From Chloroflexota bacterium (GTDB taxonomy: Bacteria; Chloroflexota; Anaerolineae; Anaerolineales; Anaerolineaceae): a stretch of DNA of 64,000 nt. The translations under genes and the position numbers were made by a program. Each line of letters begins with the position of its first letter. Positions within the stretch are counted from its first letter, which is position 1. The notes under the pieces were generated by a model, which was not told the origin of the DNA, made no database searches, and saw only the letters and a program-made list of their open reading frames with translations. Where the stretch lies: NCBI GenBank assembly GCA_016838895.1, contig JAEKNU010000003.1:62001-126000 (forward strand), read 5' to 3'. This document shows positions 7,683-14,814 of the stretch, one piece after another.

Positions 7683-8849
7683 ATGAAAATCTGGAAAATT
7701 ATCGCCATTGTATTGGCAATCGTCGTTGTAGTTATTGCAGTGTTGTTTTATCTCAACTCAAAGCCTCTATTAAAAAATCAGGCTGAAATGCAAATCTTCA
7801 AGATCGTTGAAAATAGTCTGAATGAAAAACAGTCCATCGATGCAATGATGCTGTATGTGGATGCCCCTCAAAAAGGATTATCGATCAAACATGCAGTTGG
7901 ATCGGCGAATGGGAAAATGGTGGACACAAACACGCCTTTTCATGTGGCCAGTGTCGGTAAGTTATTCACTGCAACCCTTATCGGACATCTGATTGATCAA
8001 GAACAATTACAACTTGATGATCCCATCCATCTCTATCTGGATGACGATATGATCACCGATCTATTTGTTTATGAAGATGTGGATTACAAGGATCAGATTA
8101 CCATCCAACAATTACTTTCTCACACCAGCGGCATAGCCGATTACTTTGCCAAAGAAGATAATGGGCTGGTGGAAACCATTTATCAATCCCCTGATACGTT
8201 CTACACCCCCCAGGACCTGGTGCAATACACGCAAAAGCATCAATCCGCATATTTTTCTCCCGGCGAGGGATACCATTATTCAGATACAGGCTATATCTTG
8301 TTGGGGTTGATCATTGAATCTGTTTCAGGAAAACCTTTCCATGAAATGCTCCATGAAGTGATTTTTGATCCCCTGCAAATGGATGATACTTATTTGATGC
8401 TTTACTCTGAACCGAAGAATGGTAAACAACCCATTGTAGAAATCTGGATCGATGGGCATGAGGTCAGTCAAAATCAAAGCGTCAGCATTGATTGGGCCGG
8501 CGGCGGCGTGATCTCCACCCTCGATGATTTGGCTGTATATATACGGGCTCTTTATCAAGGACATATCATCAGCCAGGATACATTAACTACGCTGAACCAA
8601 TTCGATTATGAATTTATGCCGGGTATTGCATATGGTAATGGGTTCATGCAAATGCAATTCGAAAAATTCTTCCCCACTTTGGGATTCCTGCCGAAAATGA
8701 CCGGGCATATGGGTATTCTGGGAACACAGCTTTTCTATGACAAAGAAACAGATATGGTTTATGTCTCCAGTTTCGGTTCATCAGACGCCACCTCTGCCAG
8801 TGTGCAGGCCATGATTCAAATTCTATCTACCATTTACCGGGTTGAATAA
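7683..8849 (+). CDS. Class C beta-lactamase-family serine hydrolase
   Basis: A 388-residue exported or membrane-anchored protein. An N-terminal hydrophobic stretch (residues 5-25) acts as signal anchor. The SxxK motif is in HVASVGKLF near residue 88, the second motif is YSD in GYHYSDTGYILLG (Tyr-Ser-Asp in place of Tyr-x-Asn), and HTSG lies in LLSHTSGIADYF. A C-terminal HMGILGTQ replaces the KTG box, as in D-aminopeptidase/esterase-like relatives. It probably acts on a peptide, ester or cell-wall fragment outside the cell rather than on beta-lactams. The ATG has AAGGAG upstream. It is divergent from a PadR regulator. Confidence 0.88.
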   Translation: MKIWKIIAIVLAIVVVVIAVLFYLNSKPLLKNQAEMQIFKIVENSLNEKQSIDAMMLYVDAPQKGLSIKHAVGSANGKMVDTNTPFHVASVGKLFTATLIGHLIDQEQLQLDDPIHLYLDDDMITDLFVYEDVDYKDQITIQQLLSHTSGIADYFAKEDNGLVETIYQSPDTFYTPQDLVQYTQKHQSAYFSPGEGYHYSDTGYILLGLIIESVSGKPFHEMLHEVIFDPLQMDDTYLMLYSEPKNGKQPIVEIWIDGHEVSQNQSVSIDWAGGGVISTLDDLAVYIRALYQGHIISQDTLTTLNQFDYEFMPGIAYGNGFMQMQFEKFFPTLGFLPKMTGHMGILGTQLFYDKETDMVYVSSFGSSDATSASVQAMIQILSTIYRVE

Positions 8850-8871
8850 ATTAACCATTCAATGTAAATAA

Positions 8872-8910
8872 AAAAGCTCAAAAGGGAACTATCTTTTGAG
8901 CTTTTGCTTC
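8872..8910. terminator. Bidirectional terminator
   Basis: AAAAGCTCAAAAG (8872-8884) and CTTTTGAGCTTTT (8893-8905) form a 13-bp stem between the converging hydrolase and DUF1059-like genes, with T-rich sequence on both sides. Confidence 0.8.
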
Positions 8911-8936
8911 AACATTTTATGGATAAATGTCTTCTA

Positions 8937-9179
8937 TTAAACCTGTCCGTCGGGCAGATTATCAAATTCCTTGCGCTTCCCCTCAAACCAGGCATTCATT
9001 CCTACAGGATTTTGCATTAACCCTTTCATTTCTTCCATGGCCTGTAAGTGCCCGGCATCCCCTTTTTGAAACATCTCAGTACCATGCTGTTGACTCAATG
9101 CTGCCATTTCCTCAAAAGTACTGGCTTTAAACACCAGATCACACGCCCCACCAAGTTGTTTACACGTCATTGCTTTCAT
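8937..9179 (-). CDS. DUF1059-like small protein
   Basis: An 80-residue protein beginning MKAMTCKQLGGACDL, with the paired Cys of the DUF1059 family, then a helical segment (TFEEMAALSQQHGTEM). The family is of unknown function and is often found as a short soluble protein. I start at 9179 because AGGAG lies five bases upstream; an upstream ATG at 9197 would bury that site. A further 35 residues follow the usual DUF1059 core and contain a second helical segment. Confidence 0.75.
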   Translation of the reverse strand: MKAMTCKQLGGACDLVFKASTFEEMAALSQQHGTEMFQKGDAGHLQAMEEMKGLMQNPVGMNAWFEGKRKEFDNLPDGQV

Positions 9180-9325
9180 CCCAATCTCCTCATCCATACG
9201 CGATTATGAAATATCATTCATTTTTATATCTTTAATATAACATATTCTATGCTTTTTGTCTTGTTTTGCGGTTTGTATGAAAAATAGCCTGGTAATTGAT
9301 GAGGATATGTCATGAGGACAAAATT

Positions 9326-10534
9326 TTATTTCGTTAATACCACAATACTTTCAATATGCTGAGTATGCGGGAACATATCAATGGGTTGAAAGCTAATCAG
9401 TTTATAGTCACCTTCCATCAATCGGTTCAAGTCCCGCGCCAGTGTGGAGAGATCGCAGGAAACATACACAATATGATTGGGCGCAATTTTGATCATCGCA
9501 TCCATGGCTTTGCGGTCAATACCGGCACGTGGTGGATCAACGATCATCACATCCGCAGGTACATTCAATGTCGGCAACACCTCTTCCGCTTTCCCTTGAT
9601 ATAGCGCTACATTGTCAAATTCATCCAGATTCTCTGCAAAATCCTCACAGGCCAAAGGAGCAATTTCAATGCCGATCACCTGGTCAAACATTGGCGCTGC
9701 AAAAGCGCTGAACAAACCCACACCACAGTAAACATCCAACAACAGGCCACCGGCGGCAGATTTAATGGCATCTAGCACTTCATTTAGCAAGCGTTCAGTT
9801 TGCAGGTCGTTGGTCTGGAAAAATGTATCCGCCGATACTCGGAAACCACGCCCATTGATCGTCTTCATTATATGCTCATCCCCTGACAGAATCATGGGGT
9901 TGCCATCATTTTCAAAAAGTAAATTGATCGAGAAATCCACTTCCAATTGCGGGGGCTGCTCTTCCCCGTGGAAAATAACCAAAGGATCCTCATCCCCACT
10001 GCGTAAATCTATCCCGTTCAATCCTGAAGCATCTTCAAAAAGCAAATTCTCACGCAGGGTAAGCAACTCTTTTTCCGGTAAAAAGCATTCTTCAATGTTA
10101 ATCAATTCATGCGATCCAGATTTCAAAAAACCTGATTTTCCATCCGCATCCATATGGAATTGAATATGATTTCGATAATACTTTTCATTCGCCGAGGGAA
10201 TGATCGGCTTGATCTGAAATTCAGGTAATTTGCAGGTCCGTGTCAAAGTCTCTTGAATAATCTCCTGCTTGGCAATTAACTGATCAGCATAACTCATATG
10301 TTGATAGGCACAGCCACCACATTGAGAAAAATGTTTGCAAAACGGTACTACACGTTTATCTGATGGCTTCAACACCTCAATCAATTCAGCATGGATATGT
10401 CCTTTCTTTTCCTGCACAATACGCACGTCAACCAATTCACCGGGTAATACATAAGGTACAAAAACCGCTTTACCCTCTACGGTACGGCCCAAGCCTGCAC
10501 CACCATACACCATTTTTTCAATCAAGATTTCCAT
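9326..10534 (-). CDS. rlmD: 23S rRNA (uracil-C5)-methyltransferase, RlmD/TrmA family
   Basis: A 402-residue SAM-dependent RNA m5U methyltransferase. Residues 1-57 are a TRAM domain. The [4Fe-4S] ligands are in FCKHFSQCGGCAY near residues 86-97. The Rossmann motif is LLLDVYCGVGLFSAF. The motif DPPRAGIDRKAM follows, and the catalytic Cys lies in YVSCDLSTLARDL. Family members methylate U1939 or U747 of 23S rRNA or U54 of tRNA; the bacterial rlmD/rlmCD naming is by similarity, and the exact target is not decided by sequence. The ATG has AGGTG upstream. The gene stands alone. Confidence 0.92.
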   Translation of the reverse strand: MEILIEKMVYGGAGLGRTVEGKAVFVPYVLPGELVDVRIVQEKKGHIHAELIEVLKPSDKRVVPFCKHFSQCGGCAYQHMSYADQLIAKQEIIQETLTRTCKLPEFQIKPIIPSANEKYYRNHIQFHMDADGKSGFLKSGSHELINIEECFLPEKELLTLRENLLFEDASGLNGIDLRSGDEDPLVIFHGEEQPPQLEVDFSINLLFENDGNPMILSGDEHIMKTINGRGFRVSADTFFQTNDLQTERLLNEVLDAIKSAAGGLLLDVYCGVGLFSAFAAPMFDQVIGIEIAPLACEDFAENLDEFDNVALYQGKAEEVLPTLNVPADVMIVDPPRAGIDRKAMDAMIKIAPNHIVYVSCDLSTLARDLNRLMEGDYKLISFQPIDMFPHTQHIESIVVLTK

Positions 10535-10627
10535 GCTTCACCTTTCTTCAATCATTTTCCTGAGAATTTTATCCACAAGCATATTATATCAATCGGATTG
10601 CTCAAACCGTAACCCCCTATGGCAAAA

Positions 10628-10650
10628 TTGACCTGCTCAATGCAGGTCAA
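10628..10650 (-). terminator. Terminator of the decayed tRNA-Ser
   Basis: TTGACCTGC (10628-10636) pairs with GCAGGTCAA (10642-10650). On the minus strand it is followed by TTTTGCC. It lies just past the 3' end of the tRNA-Ser remnant and is a standard tRNA terminator in form. Confidence 0.6.
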
Positions 10651-10654
10651 TCAT

Positions 10655-10757
10655 GCGGAGAGAGAAAAGGGATTTGAATCCTCGAACATTCGGCATACCC
10701 GCAATCGCAGAATGGCTGATTGAGAAAATGTACAGCGCTAACTAATCACTACGAGAC
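10655..10757 (-). pseudogene. Decayed tRNA-Ser gene
   Basis: Read on the minus strand, the 3' part closely matches the intact tRNA-Ser at 12003-12092: GCGGGTATGCCG for the variable arm start, then GAGGATTCAAATCCC for the T-arm, then CTCTCTCCGC for the acceptor. The 5' half keeps only weak similarity, with no workable anticodon stem, and the CCA is lost. It lies in the same orientation as the intact gene, 1.25 kb away, with the XRE regulator between them. It is most simply a duplicated tRNA gene that has decayed. Confidence 0.7.
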
Positions 10758-10939
10758 ATCATCACAAGCGATCCTAACATTGGGCCAAATTTGCCTGATG
10801 ATTTCCATAGTATGCAGCAAAAAAAGCAATGTAACTCGACCGTTGGTTTATTTTGCGCTTTTCGACGGTTAGTTGGTTGTTTATAAATACAGCCTACGTT
10901 AAAATCATCACAAGGGGTAAAAAAAAAGGACTCGACCTA

Positions 10940-11839
10940 ATGATGGATAATGAAAAAATGGCTCAGTTTATCGCTAAATTGAGAAAGGAAAATAAATTAA
11001 CCCAAAAAGAGTTGGCAGAACAGTTGAATGTAACCGATAAGGCTGTTTCAAAATGGGAACGCGGATTAAGCTGCCCTGAAATCTCTTTATTATCAAAGCT
11101 TTCTCATATACTGGGTATCACAACAAGTGAATTGCTAAATGGTGAAAAAGCGGAGTCCACTGTACCGGAAGTAGAAGCTGTGGTTGAGGCAACACATCAA
11201 TATGCGGATAACGCAACAAAAAGCATCGTTGCCAAGAGCACGAGATGGAAAAAAATCGCATTATTCTCTGCATTTTTGATATCGGGCATTCTTGTTGTGA
11301 TTGGATGTGGTTGGGTTATTGATAGCGGTATGGGATGGTTTATCCTGCCTTTACAATTAACAGCATTTGTTTGGCTGATAATCATGTTAGGTGTATTTGT
11401 TATGGGAAAAAATAAAATTGCAACTTTATTGCTCTGTGGTTTTTTCATCTATCTAACAACATTTTTCTATTCTTCCTTGAATCAAGTAACAACAAGAGAT
11501 ATCAACACCTATGGGGAATTTGCTGGGTTCACAAGGGAATACATTCCTCACTACACGATCATTATCGTCATGTTCATTCTTTCAATTGCAGTAACGCTGA
11601 CTTCTTTCTTGATTCAAAACAAAAAGATTTCCGTTGATCAGATTTTCGTTCTTTTTGCAGTAAGTGGTACCATGATCATATTATCTGTCCTTACCAGCAA
11701 ATCAATTATGAATTACGTTGACATCCACGGCCTTGGTGTAAATCCGAATTTTACAATTCTTTCCCTATTGACTTTCCTGATGAATTGCGTTTCTCTGGCT
11801 ATCTTGGCAAAACGTCAAAGAAGGCAGATTACTCGATAA
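10940..11839 (+). CDS. Membrane-anchored XRE-family regulator
   Basis: A 299-residue protein. Residues 6-62 are an HTH_3 domain (MAQFIAKLRKENKLTQ..., DKAVSKWERGLSCPEISLL). After a linker come about six hydrophobic segments from residue 105 to the C-terminus, so the DNA-binding domain is attached to the membrane. Such proteins are thought to sense membrane state or to be held away from DNA by it; the targets are unknown. I take the ATG at 10940 (10943 is also possible) because AAAGGA precedes it; the open frame upstream has no site. It lies between two tRNA-Ser copies, one decayed. Confidence 0.82.
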   Translation: MMDNEKMAQFIAKLRKENKLTQKELAEQLNVTDKAVSKWERGLSCPEISLLSKLSHILGITTSELLNGEKAESTVPEVEAVVEATHQYADNATKSIVAKSTRWKKIALFSAFLISGILVVIGCGWVIDSGMGWFILPLQLTAFVWLIIMLGVFVMGKNKIATLLLCGFFIYLTTFFYSSLNQVTTRDINTYGEFAGFTREYIPHYTIIIVMFILSIAVTLTSFLIQNKKISVDQIFVLFAVSGTMIILSVLTSKSIMNYVDIHGLGVNPNFTILSLLTFLMNCVSLAILAKRQRRQITR

Positions 11840-11968
11840 ACCAAAATATTAAGGTGCATACCACGTCGGGCCAAGTAGGTCCGATGTGTCATATCACGAC
11901 AAGGGGGACGCCAGATGATGACAACTTATTTCAATATCTACCATGATGTATGAGCTGATAAAAAAGAA

Positions 11969-11998
11969 AATAGTGACCGTTAAAAAACGGTCACTATT
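11969..11998 (-). terminator. Terminator of tRNA-Ser
   Basis: AATAGTGACCGTT (11969-11981) and AACGGTCACTATT (11986-11998) are perfect arms. On the minus strand the hairpin is followed by TTCTTTTTT. It directly follows the tRNA-Ser gene. Confidence 0.88.
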
Positions 11999-12002
11999 GC
12001 AT

Positions 12003-12092
12003 TGGCGGAGAGAGAGGGATTCGAACCCTCGATACCTTGCGGTATACCCGCTTTCCAGGCGAGCGCGTTAGGCCGGACTACGCTACCTCTCC
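12003..12092 (-). tRNA. tRNA-Ser (anticodon GGA)
   Basis: A 90-base class II tRNA with encoded CCA. The acceptor strands are GGAGAGG and TCTCTCC with discriminator G. The anticodon stem-loop is CTCGC CTGGAAA GCGGG, so the anticodon is GGA. A long variable arm (TATACCGCAAGGTA) and the T-arm GAGGGTTCGAATCCCTC follow. It reads UCC/UCU serine codons. A strong terminator follows. Confidence 0.96.
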
Positions 12093-12333
12093 ATTTCTTG
12101 GCTATTAAATTGTGCTTGAGGATTATACCATTATTTCTAAATACGTGAAGAACTTTCAACGACTGATTTATAATAAAGAATGTAAAAAACGTAAAATGAT
12201 AAGAACCATATTAATTCAGTCAAAAGTGAATCAAAAATGGATTTTTTCCGTATATAATTATATGCAGCCTGGTATATGGTTTTAGCAAGGCTTCATAAAA
12301 ACAATTATTCGTCTGATACAAGGTAAACAAAGA
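12093..12333. other. Intergenic region upstream of lipoprotein gene
   Basis: AT-rich DNA that must hold the promoters of the minus-strand tRNA-Ser and the plus-strand lipoprotein gene. I see no strong structure. The preceding stretch 11840-11968 after the XRE gene also has no recognisable gene, only an imperfect TCGGGCC/GGTCCGA hairpin. Confidence 0.4.
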
Positions 12334-12924
12334 ATGAAAACACAATTTAGAAGCTCACTCATCGGTCTAGTTTTAATAGCCACTTTGATGGCAGCAGGTT
12401 GCCAGGCAAACACAACCGTTATTAGCACATCAACACCAGCCGCCCCAACCATCGCCCCAACAAAAACCGAGCTAGCGATCACCGATACCGCAGAACCAAC
12501 AAATACAGCGACCGCCAAAGCAACCAAAACAAAAATTGCCACAGAAACGGCTGTTGTTGAAACCACAACAGAAGAAACCCTAACTAAAACTGCGGTTGTC
12601 TCCCCTACAGCAACACCCATGCAGCTTGCCGATTGGAGTTCGGCCGAATTCTACACCAGTGGCTCATTAGCAAATTGGCAATATTTTATCGCATTACAAT
12701 TTGATGGATATATTACCGGTGAGTATTACGCGGTTGTAGACAAGAACAAAGATTATAAATGCGAAATCCTGGAGATGTATCCAAACCGGCTTTACTGCCA
12801 TGGTCCACAAGCTGCTTTTATGGATTTTGTGCGCTTTGAGGTCTTTGATGTCAGCAGCGATGAAATCGTCTATCAGGAAAAAATATGGGTGCCCGGTACT
12901 TATCACATGGAATATACTGATTAA
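12334..12924 (+). CDS. Putative lipoprotein with Thr-rich linker
   Basis: A 196-residue protein. The N-terminus is a lipoprotein signal peptide with lipobox MAAGC (Cys near residue 23). A Thr/Ala-rich linker runs to about residue 92. A small beta-rich domain of about 100 residues follows (DWSSAEFYTSGSLANWQYF..., ending VPGTYHMEYTD), with three Cys. This layout, lipid anchor, low-complexity spacer and a compact C-terminal domain, is common in Anaerolineae surface proteins. I do not recognise the domain. It stands alone, followed by tRNA-Val. Confidence 0.75.
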   Translation: MKTQFRSSLIGLVLIATLMAAGCQANTTVISTSTPAAPTIAPTKTELAITDTAEPTNTATAKATKTKIATETAVVETTTEETLTKTAVVSPTATPMQLADWSSAEFYTSGSLANWQYFIALQFDGYITGEYYAVVDKNKDYKCEILEMYPNRLYCHGPQAAFMDFVRFEVFDVSSDEIVYQEKIWVPGTYHMEYTD

Positions 12925-13008
12925 CGTATTATGTTTCAAGCAGCCAAAAGGTTGCCAAAGCAAAAGTATTGCCAATTTTTACACTCCCGATTATAATAAT
13001 CAGCGCAT

Positions 13009-13085
13009 GGGCGGTTAGCTCAGCTGGTTAGAGCGTTGCGTTGACATCGCAAAGGTCGTAGGTTCGAGCCCTATACCGCCCACCA
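13009..13085 (+). tRNA. tRNA-Val (anticodon GAC)
   Basis: A 77-base tRNA with encoded CCA: acceptor GGGCGGT/ACCGCCC, D-arm AGCTCAGCTGGTTAGAGC, anticodon stem-loop TTGCG TTGACAT CGCAA (anticodon GAC), and T-arm TAGGTTCGAGCCCTA. It reads GUC/GUU valine codons. Its 3' end together with its terminator is repeated three times downstream. Confidence 0.97.
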
Positions 13086-13320
13086 AAAGACACCTGAATG
13101 GGTGTCTTTTTTTGTTAAGCTCGTAGGCACCATCGAGGTATGGTTCGAGCCCTATACCGCCCACCAAAAGACACCTGAATGGGTGTCTTTTTTTGTTAAG
13201 CTCGTAGGCACCATCGAGGTATGGTTCGAGCCCTATACCGCCCACCAAAAGACACCTGAATGGGTGTCTTTTTTGTTAAGCTCGTAGGCACCATCGAGGT
13301 ATGGTTCGAGCCCTATACCA
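13061..13320 (+). repeat. Tandem 81-bp repeats of the tRNA-Val 3' end plus terminator
   Basis: The string GGTTCGAGCCCTATACC (T-loop into acceptor) starts at 13061 inside tRNA-Val and again at 13142, 13223 and 13303, so the period is 81, 81 and 80 bases. Each full unit has the tRNA 3' end with CCA, a GACACC/GGTGTC terminator with a T-run, and a spacer with CTCGTAGGCACCATCGAGG. The last copy ends after CCCTATACCA. The upstream 5' two-thirds of the tRNA is not repeated. This is a tandem duplication anchored on the tRNA end. Confidence 0.95.
13086..13114 (+). terminator. tRNA-Val terminator (also at 13167 and 13248)
   Basis: AAAGACACC (13086-13094) pairs with GGTGTCTTT (13101-13109), followed by a T-run. 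Two identical copies follow within the tandem array, at 13167-13195 and 13248-13275, so tRNA-Val transcription meets three terminators in series. Confidence 0.9.
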
Positions 13321-13350
13321 CTTACAATTTCCAGCCCTATTTTATCTTCG

Positions 13351-13974
13351 TTATTTCGCCAAAAAGAAAATTGCAATCACAATCCCGATATCCGCACTGA
13401 AGTGCATGACCAAAGGTAGTAACAACCCATCATATTTCTTTACCAACATACGCCACAACCAGGCAACCGCAAGTAACGCGAAAAACTCAATGATGGCCCA
13501 GGGCCAATCTACAAATCGTATAAAAACCAAAGGATGATATCCTGCATAACAAAAATCGCTGAATGTCAGTTTTTTTGTATCACTGCCTAAATAGCCCCGC
13601 CAATAAATCTCTTCGATGATTGGATTAATAAATGAATAATAAAGAATAAAAATCCACCATGTATTGTGTGTCAATCCCATGGATGCAAGCAATACACCAA
13701 AATCGGTGGGCAAATTTACAATTGAACCAGAATAATATAAAACAACCCCTGAAAACGCAGTAACTAACCCCACCATTAGAACAACATTGAATGAACCACC
13801 AGAAAACAGGCGCTTCAATTGATAACCTTGCTTATTTCCTACCAAAATCAGAATCGCAAAAAAATGGTAGCCCAGCATGGATACCCAAACATTTTTTGCG
13901 ATATAAATGCCAAACGCAACCGTTATGAATGGAAGTATATAAGAGATGATTTTGTTCATTTTTTGGTTTTCCAT
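13351..13974 (-). CDS. CPBP-family intramembrane protease
   Basis: A 207-residue polytopic membrane protein with about six hydrophobic segments. The family signature is present: EExxxR in NPIIEEIYWRGYLG near residue 120, a His in YAGYHPLVF, and a His/Asp in VMHFSADIGI near the C-terminus. These match the metal-binding residues of type II CAAX-prenyl endopeptidase-like (CPBP/Abi) proteins. In bacteria some protect against their own bacteriocins or act in signalling; no such genes adjoin here. The ATG at 13974 has only a weak site. It converges on the tRNA-Val repeat array. Confidence 0.85.
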   Translation of the reverse strand: MENQKMNKIISYILPFITVAFGIYIAKNVWVSMLGYHFFAILILVGNKQGYQLKRLFSGGSFNVVLMVGLVTAFSGVVLYYSGSIVNLPTDFGVLLASMGLTHNTWWIFILYYSFINPIIEEIYWRGYLGSDTKKLTFSDFCYAGYHPLVFIRFVDWPWAIIEFFALLAVAWLWRMLVKKYDGLLLPLVMHFSADIGIVIAIFFLAK

Positions 13975-14190
13975 CCAACTTTAGAATCTCTGCTCAATAT
14001 CTTCATCATCTCATCACCGGATAAATATCACAAAACAAGCACTCAATTACTCGATAAAGTAAATACTAGATGATCAAACTAGTATAGCTCAATAACAATT
14101 AACAGGAAAACCTTATCGTTTCTTAACACTTTCTTAATACTTCCTCGTCATAATTGAACCATATCAAGTCACGACCATCAGAGGTAGATC

Positions 14191-14391
14191 ATGCAACAAA
14201 ACACTACATTTAAAAATCAAGGAGTCATACATTTCTTACAATCAAGCATATGGCCTGAGTATTGGAACAAACAATTAAATGATCGTCTGCGCGTACATGC
14301 AGAGAATATCAATAATTTACTTATCATCTATGAAACAAATATAAAAGATGAAATCCATGCGGAACGGAAACTTGGTCAAAACTTTGTGTAA
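14191..14391 (+). CDS. Small hypothetical protein
   Basis: A 66-residue frame with AGAGGT about seven bases before its ATG. The protein is mainly helical by composition, with aromatic residues in IWPEYWNKQL and a charged C-terminal half. No signal peptide or membrane segment is seen, and I do not recognise a family. It sits alone between a divergent CPBP gene and the thrS leader. The site and frame length make a real gene plausible but not proven. Confidence 0.45.
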   Translation: MQQNTTFKNQGVIHFLQSSIWPEYWNKQLNDRLRVHAENINNLLIIYETNIKDEIHAERKLGQNFV

Positions 14392-14494
14392 CTCAAAGGA
14401 GAAGCCCCTTACACATTCCATCCTAATACCACCTGACACCAGACTCCAAAGAACCTGTTACCAACTTCCAGGAACCAGTTCTTTAAATTAGGGT

Positions 14495-14522
14495 TTGAAT
14501 TTTCCCGTAAACCCGGTATAAT
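14495..14522 (+). promoter_or_regulatory. Promoter of the T-box/thrS transcript
   Basis: TTGAAT (14495-14500) and TATAAT (14517-14522) are spaced by 16 bases. The expected start is near 14529, just before the T-box stem I sequences. Confidence 0.65.
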
Positions 14523-14539
14523 AGGGCTACAAAATCATA

Positions 14540-14790
14540 TGAAAAGGTAATGATTGGGACGAGTAGTTGGAATTTGTTCATACAGAGAGAAGGATCAAGT
14601 GCTGAAATTCCTTCATGAATAGCCAGTGAAAACCACCCAGGAACTTAACCCTGAAATGATGCTCTTAGATTAAGGGAAACGGCTTGCTCCGTTATCAGCA
14701 GCAAGAGATAAACAACACAAAGATGTTGTTTAAATTGGGTGGAACCGTGTGAGGAATATTACTCTCGCCCCATAAGGGCGAGAGTTTTTG
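14540..14790 (+). ncRNA. T-box leader of thrS
   Basis: A tRNA-sensing riboswitch. Stem I begins with AATGATTGGGAC...AGTA (from about 14549), includes the AGAGAG element and the distal-loop-like GGATCAAGTGCTGAAATTCC. A candidate Thr specifier ACC lies at about 14632-14637 after GTGAAA. The antiterminator carries the hallmark GGGTGGAACCGTG at 14738-14750, whose TGGA bulge would pair with an uncharged tRNA end having discriminator U, as expected for tRNA-Thr. The terminator is ACTCTCGCCC/GGGCGAGAGT at 14761-14785 followed by TTTTT. Uncharged tRNA-Thr should stabilise the antiterminator and turn on thrS. Confidence 0.93.
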
Positions 14791-14814
14791 TATTAATAAC
14801 CTTTGGAGGTAATT

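Noticed and set aside
12282..12620. Antisense frame over the lipoprotein gene
   Set aside because: Low-complexity Val/Ala/Thr translation of the linker's complement.
13015..13287. Open frames on both strands through the tRNA-Val repeat array (repeated GGIGLEPYLDGAYELNKKRHP-like peptides)
   Set aside because: They are produced by the 81-bp unit being a multiple of three and consist of tRNA and terminator sequence; no start sites or family likeness.
13061..13320. Possible CRISPR array
   Set aside because: The units are identical along their whole length, with no unique spacers, and there are no cas genes.
10628..13320. Integrated mobile element between tRNA genes
   Set aside because: No integrase, relaxase, phage or transposase gene is seen, so the tRNA repeats alone do not prove an element.
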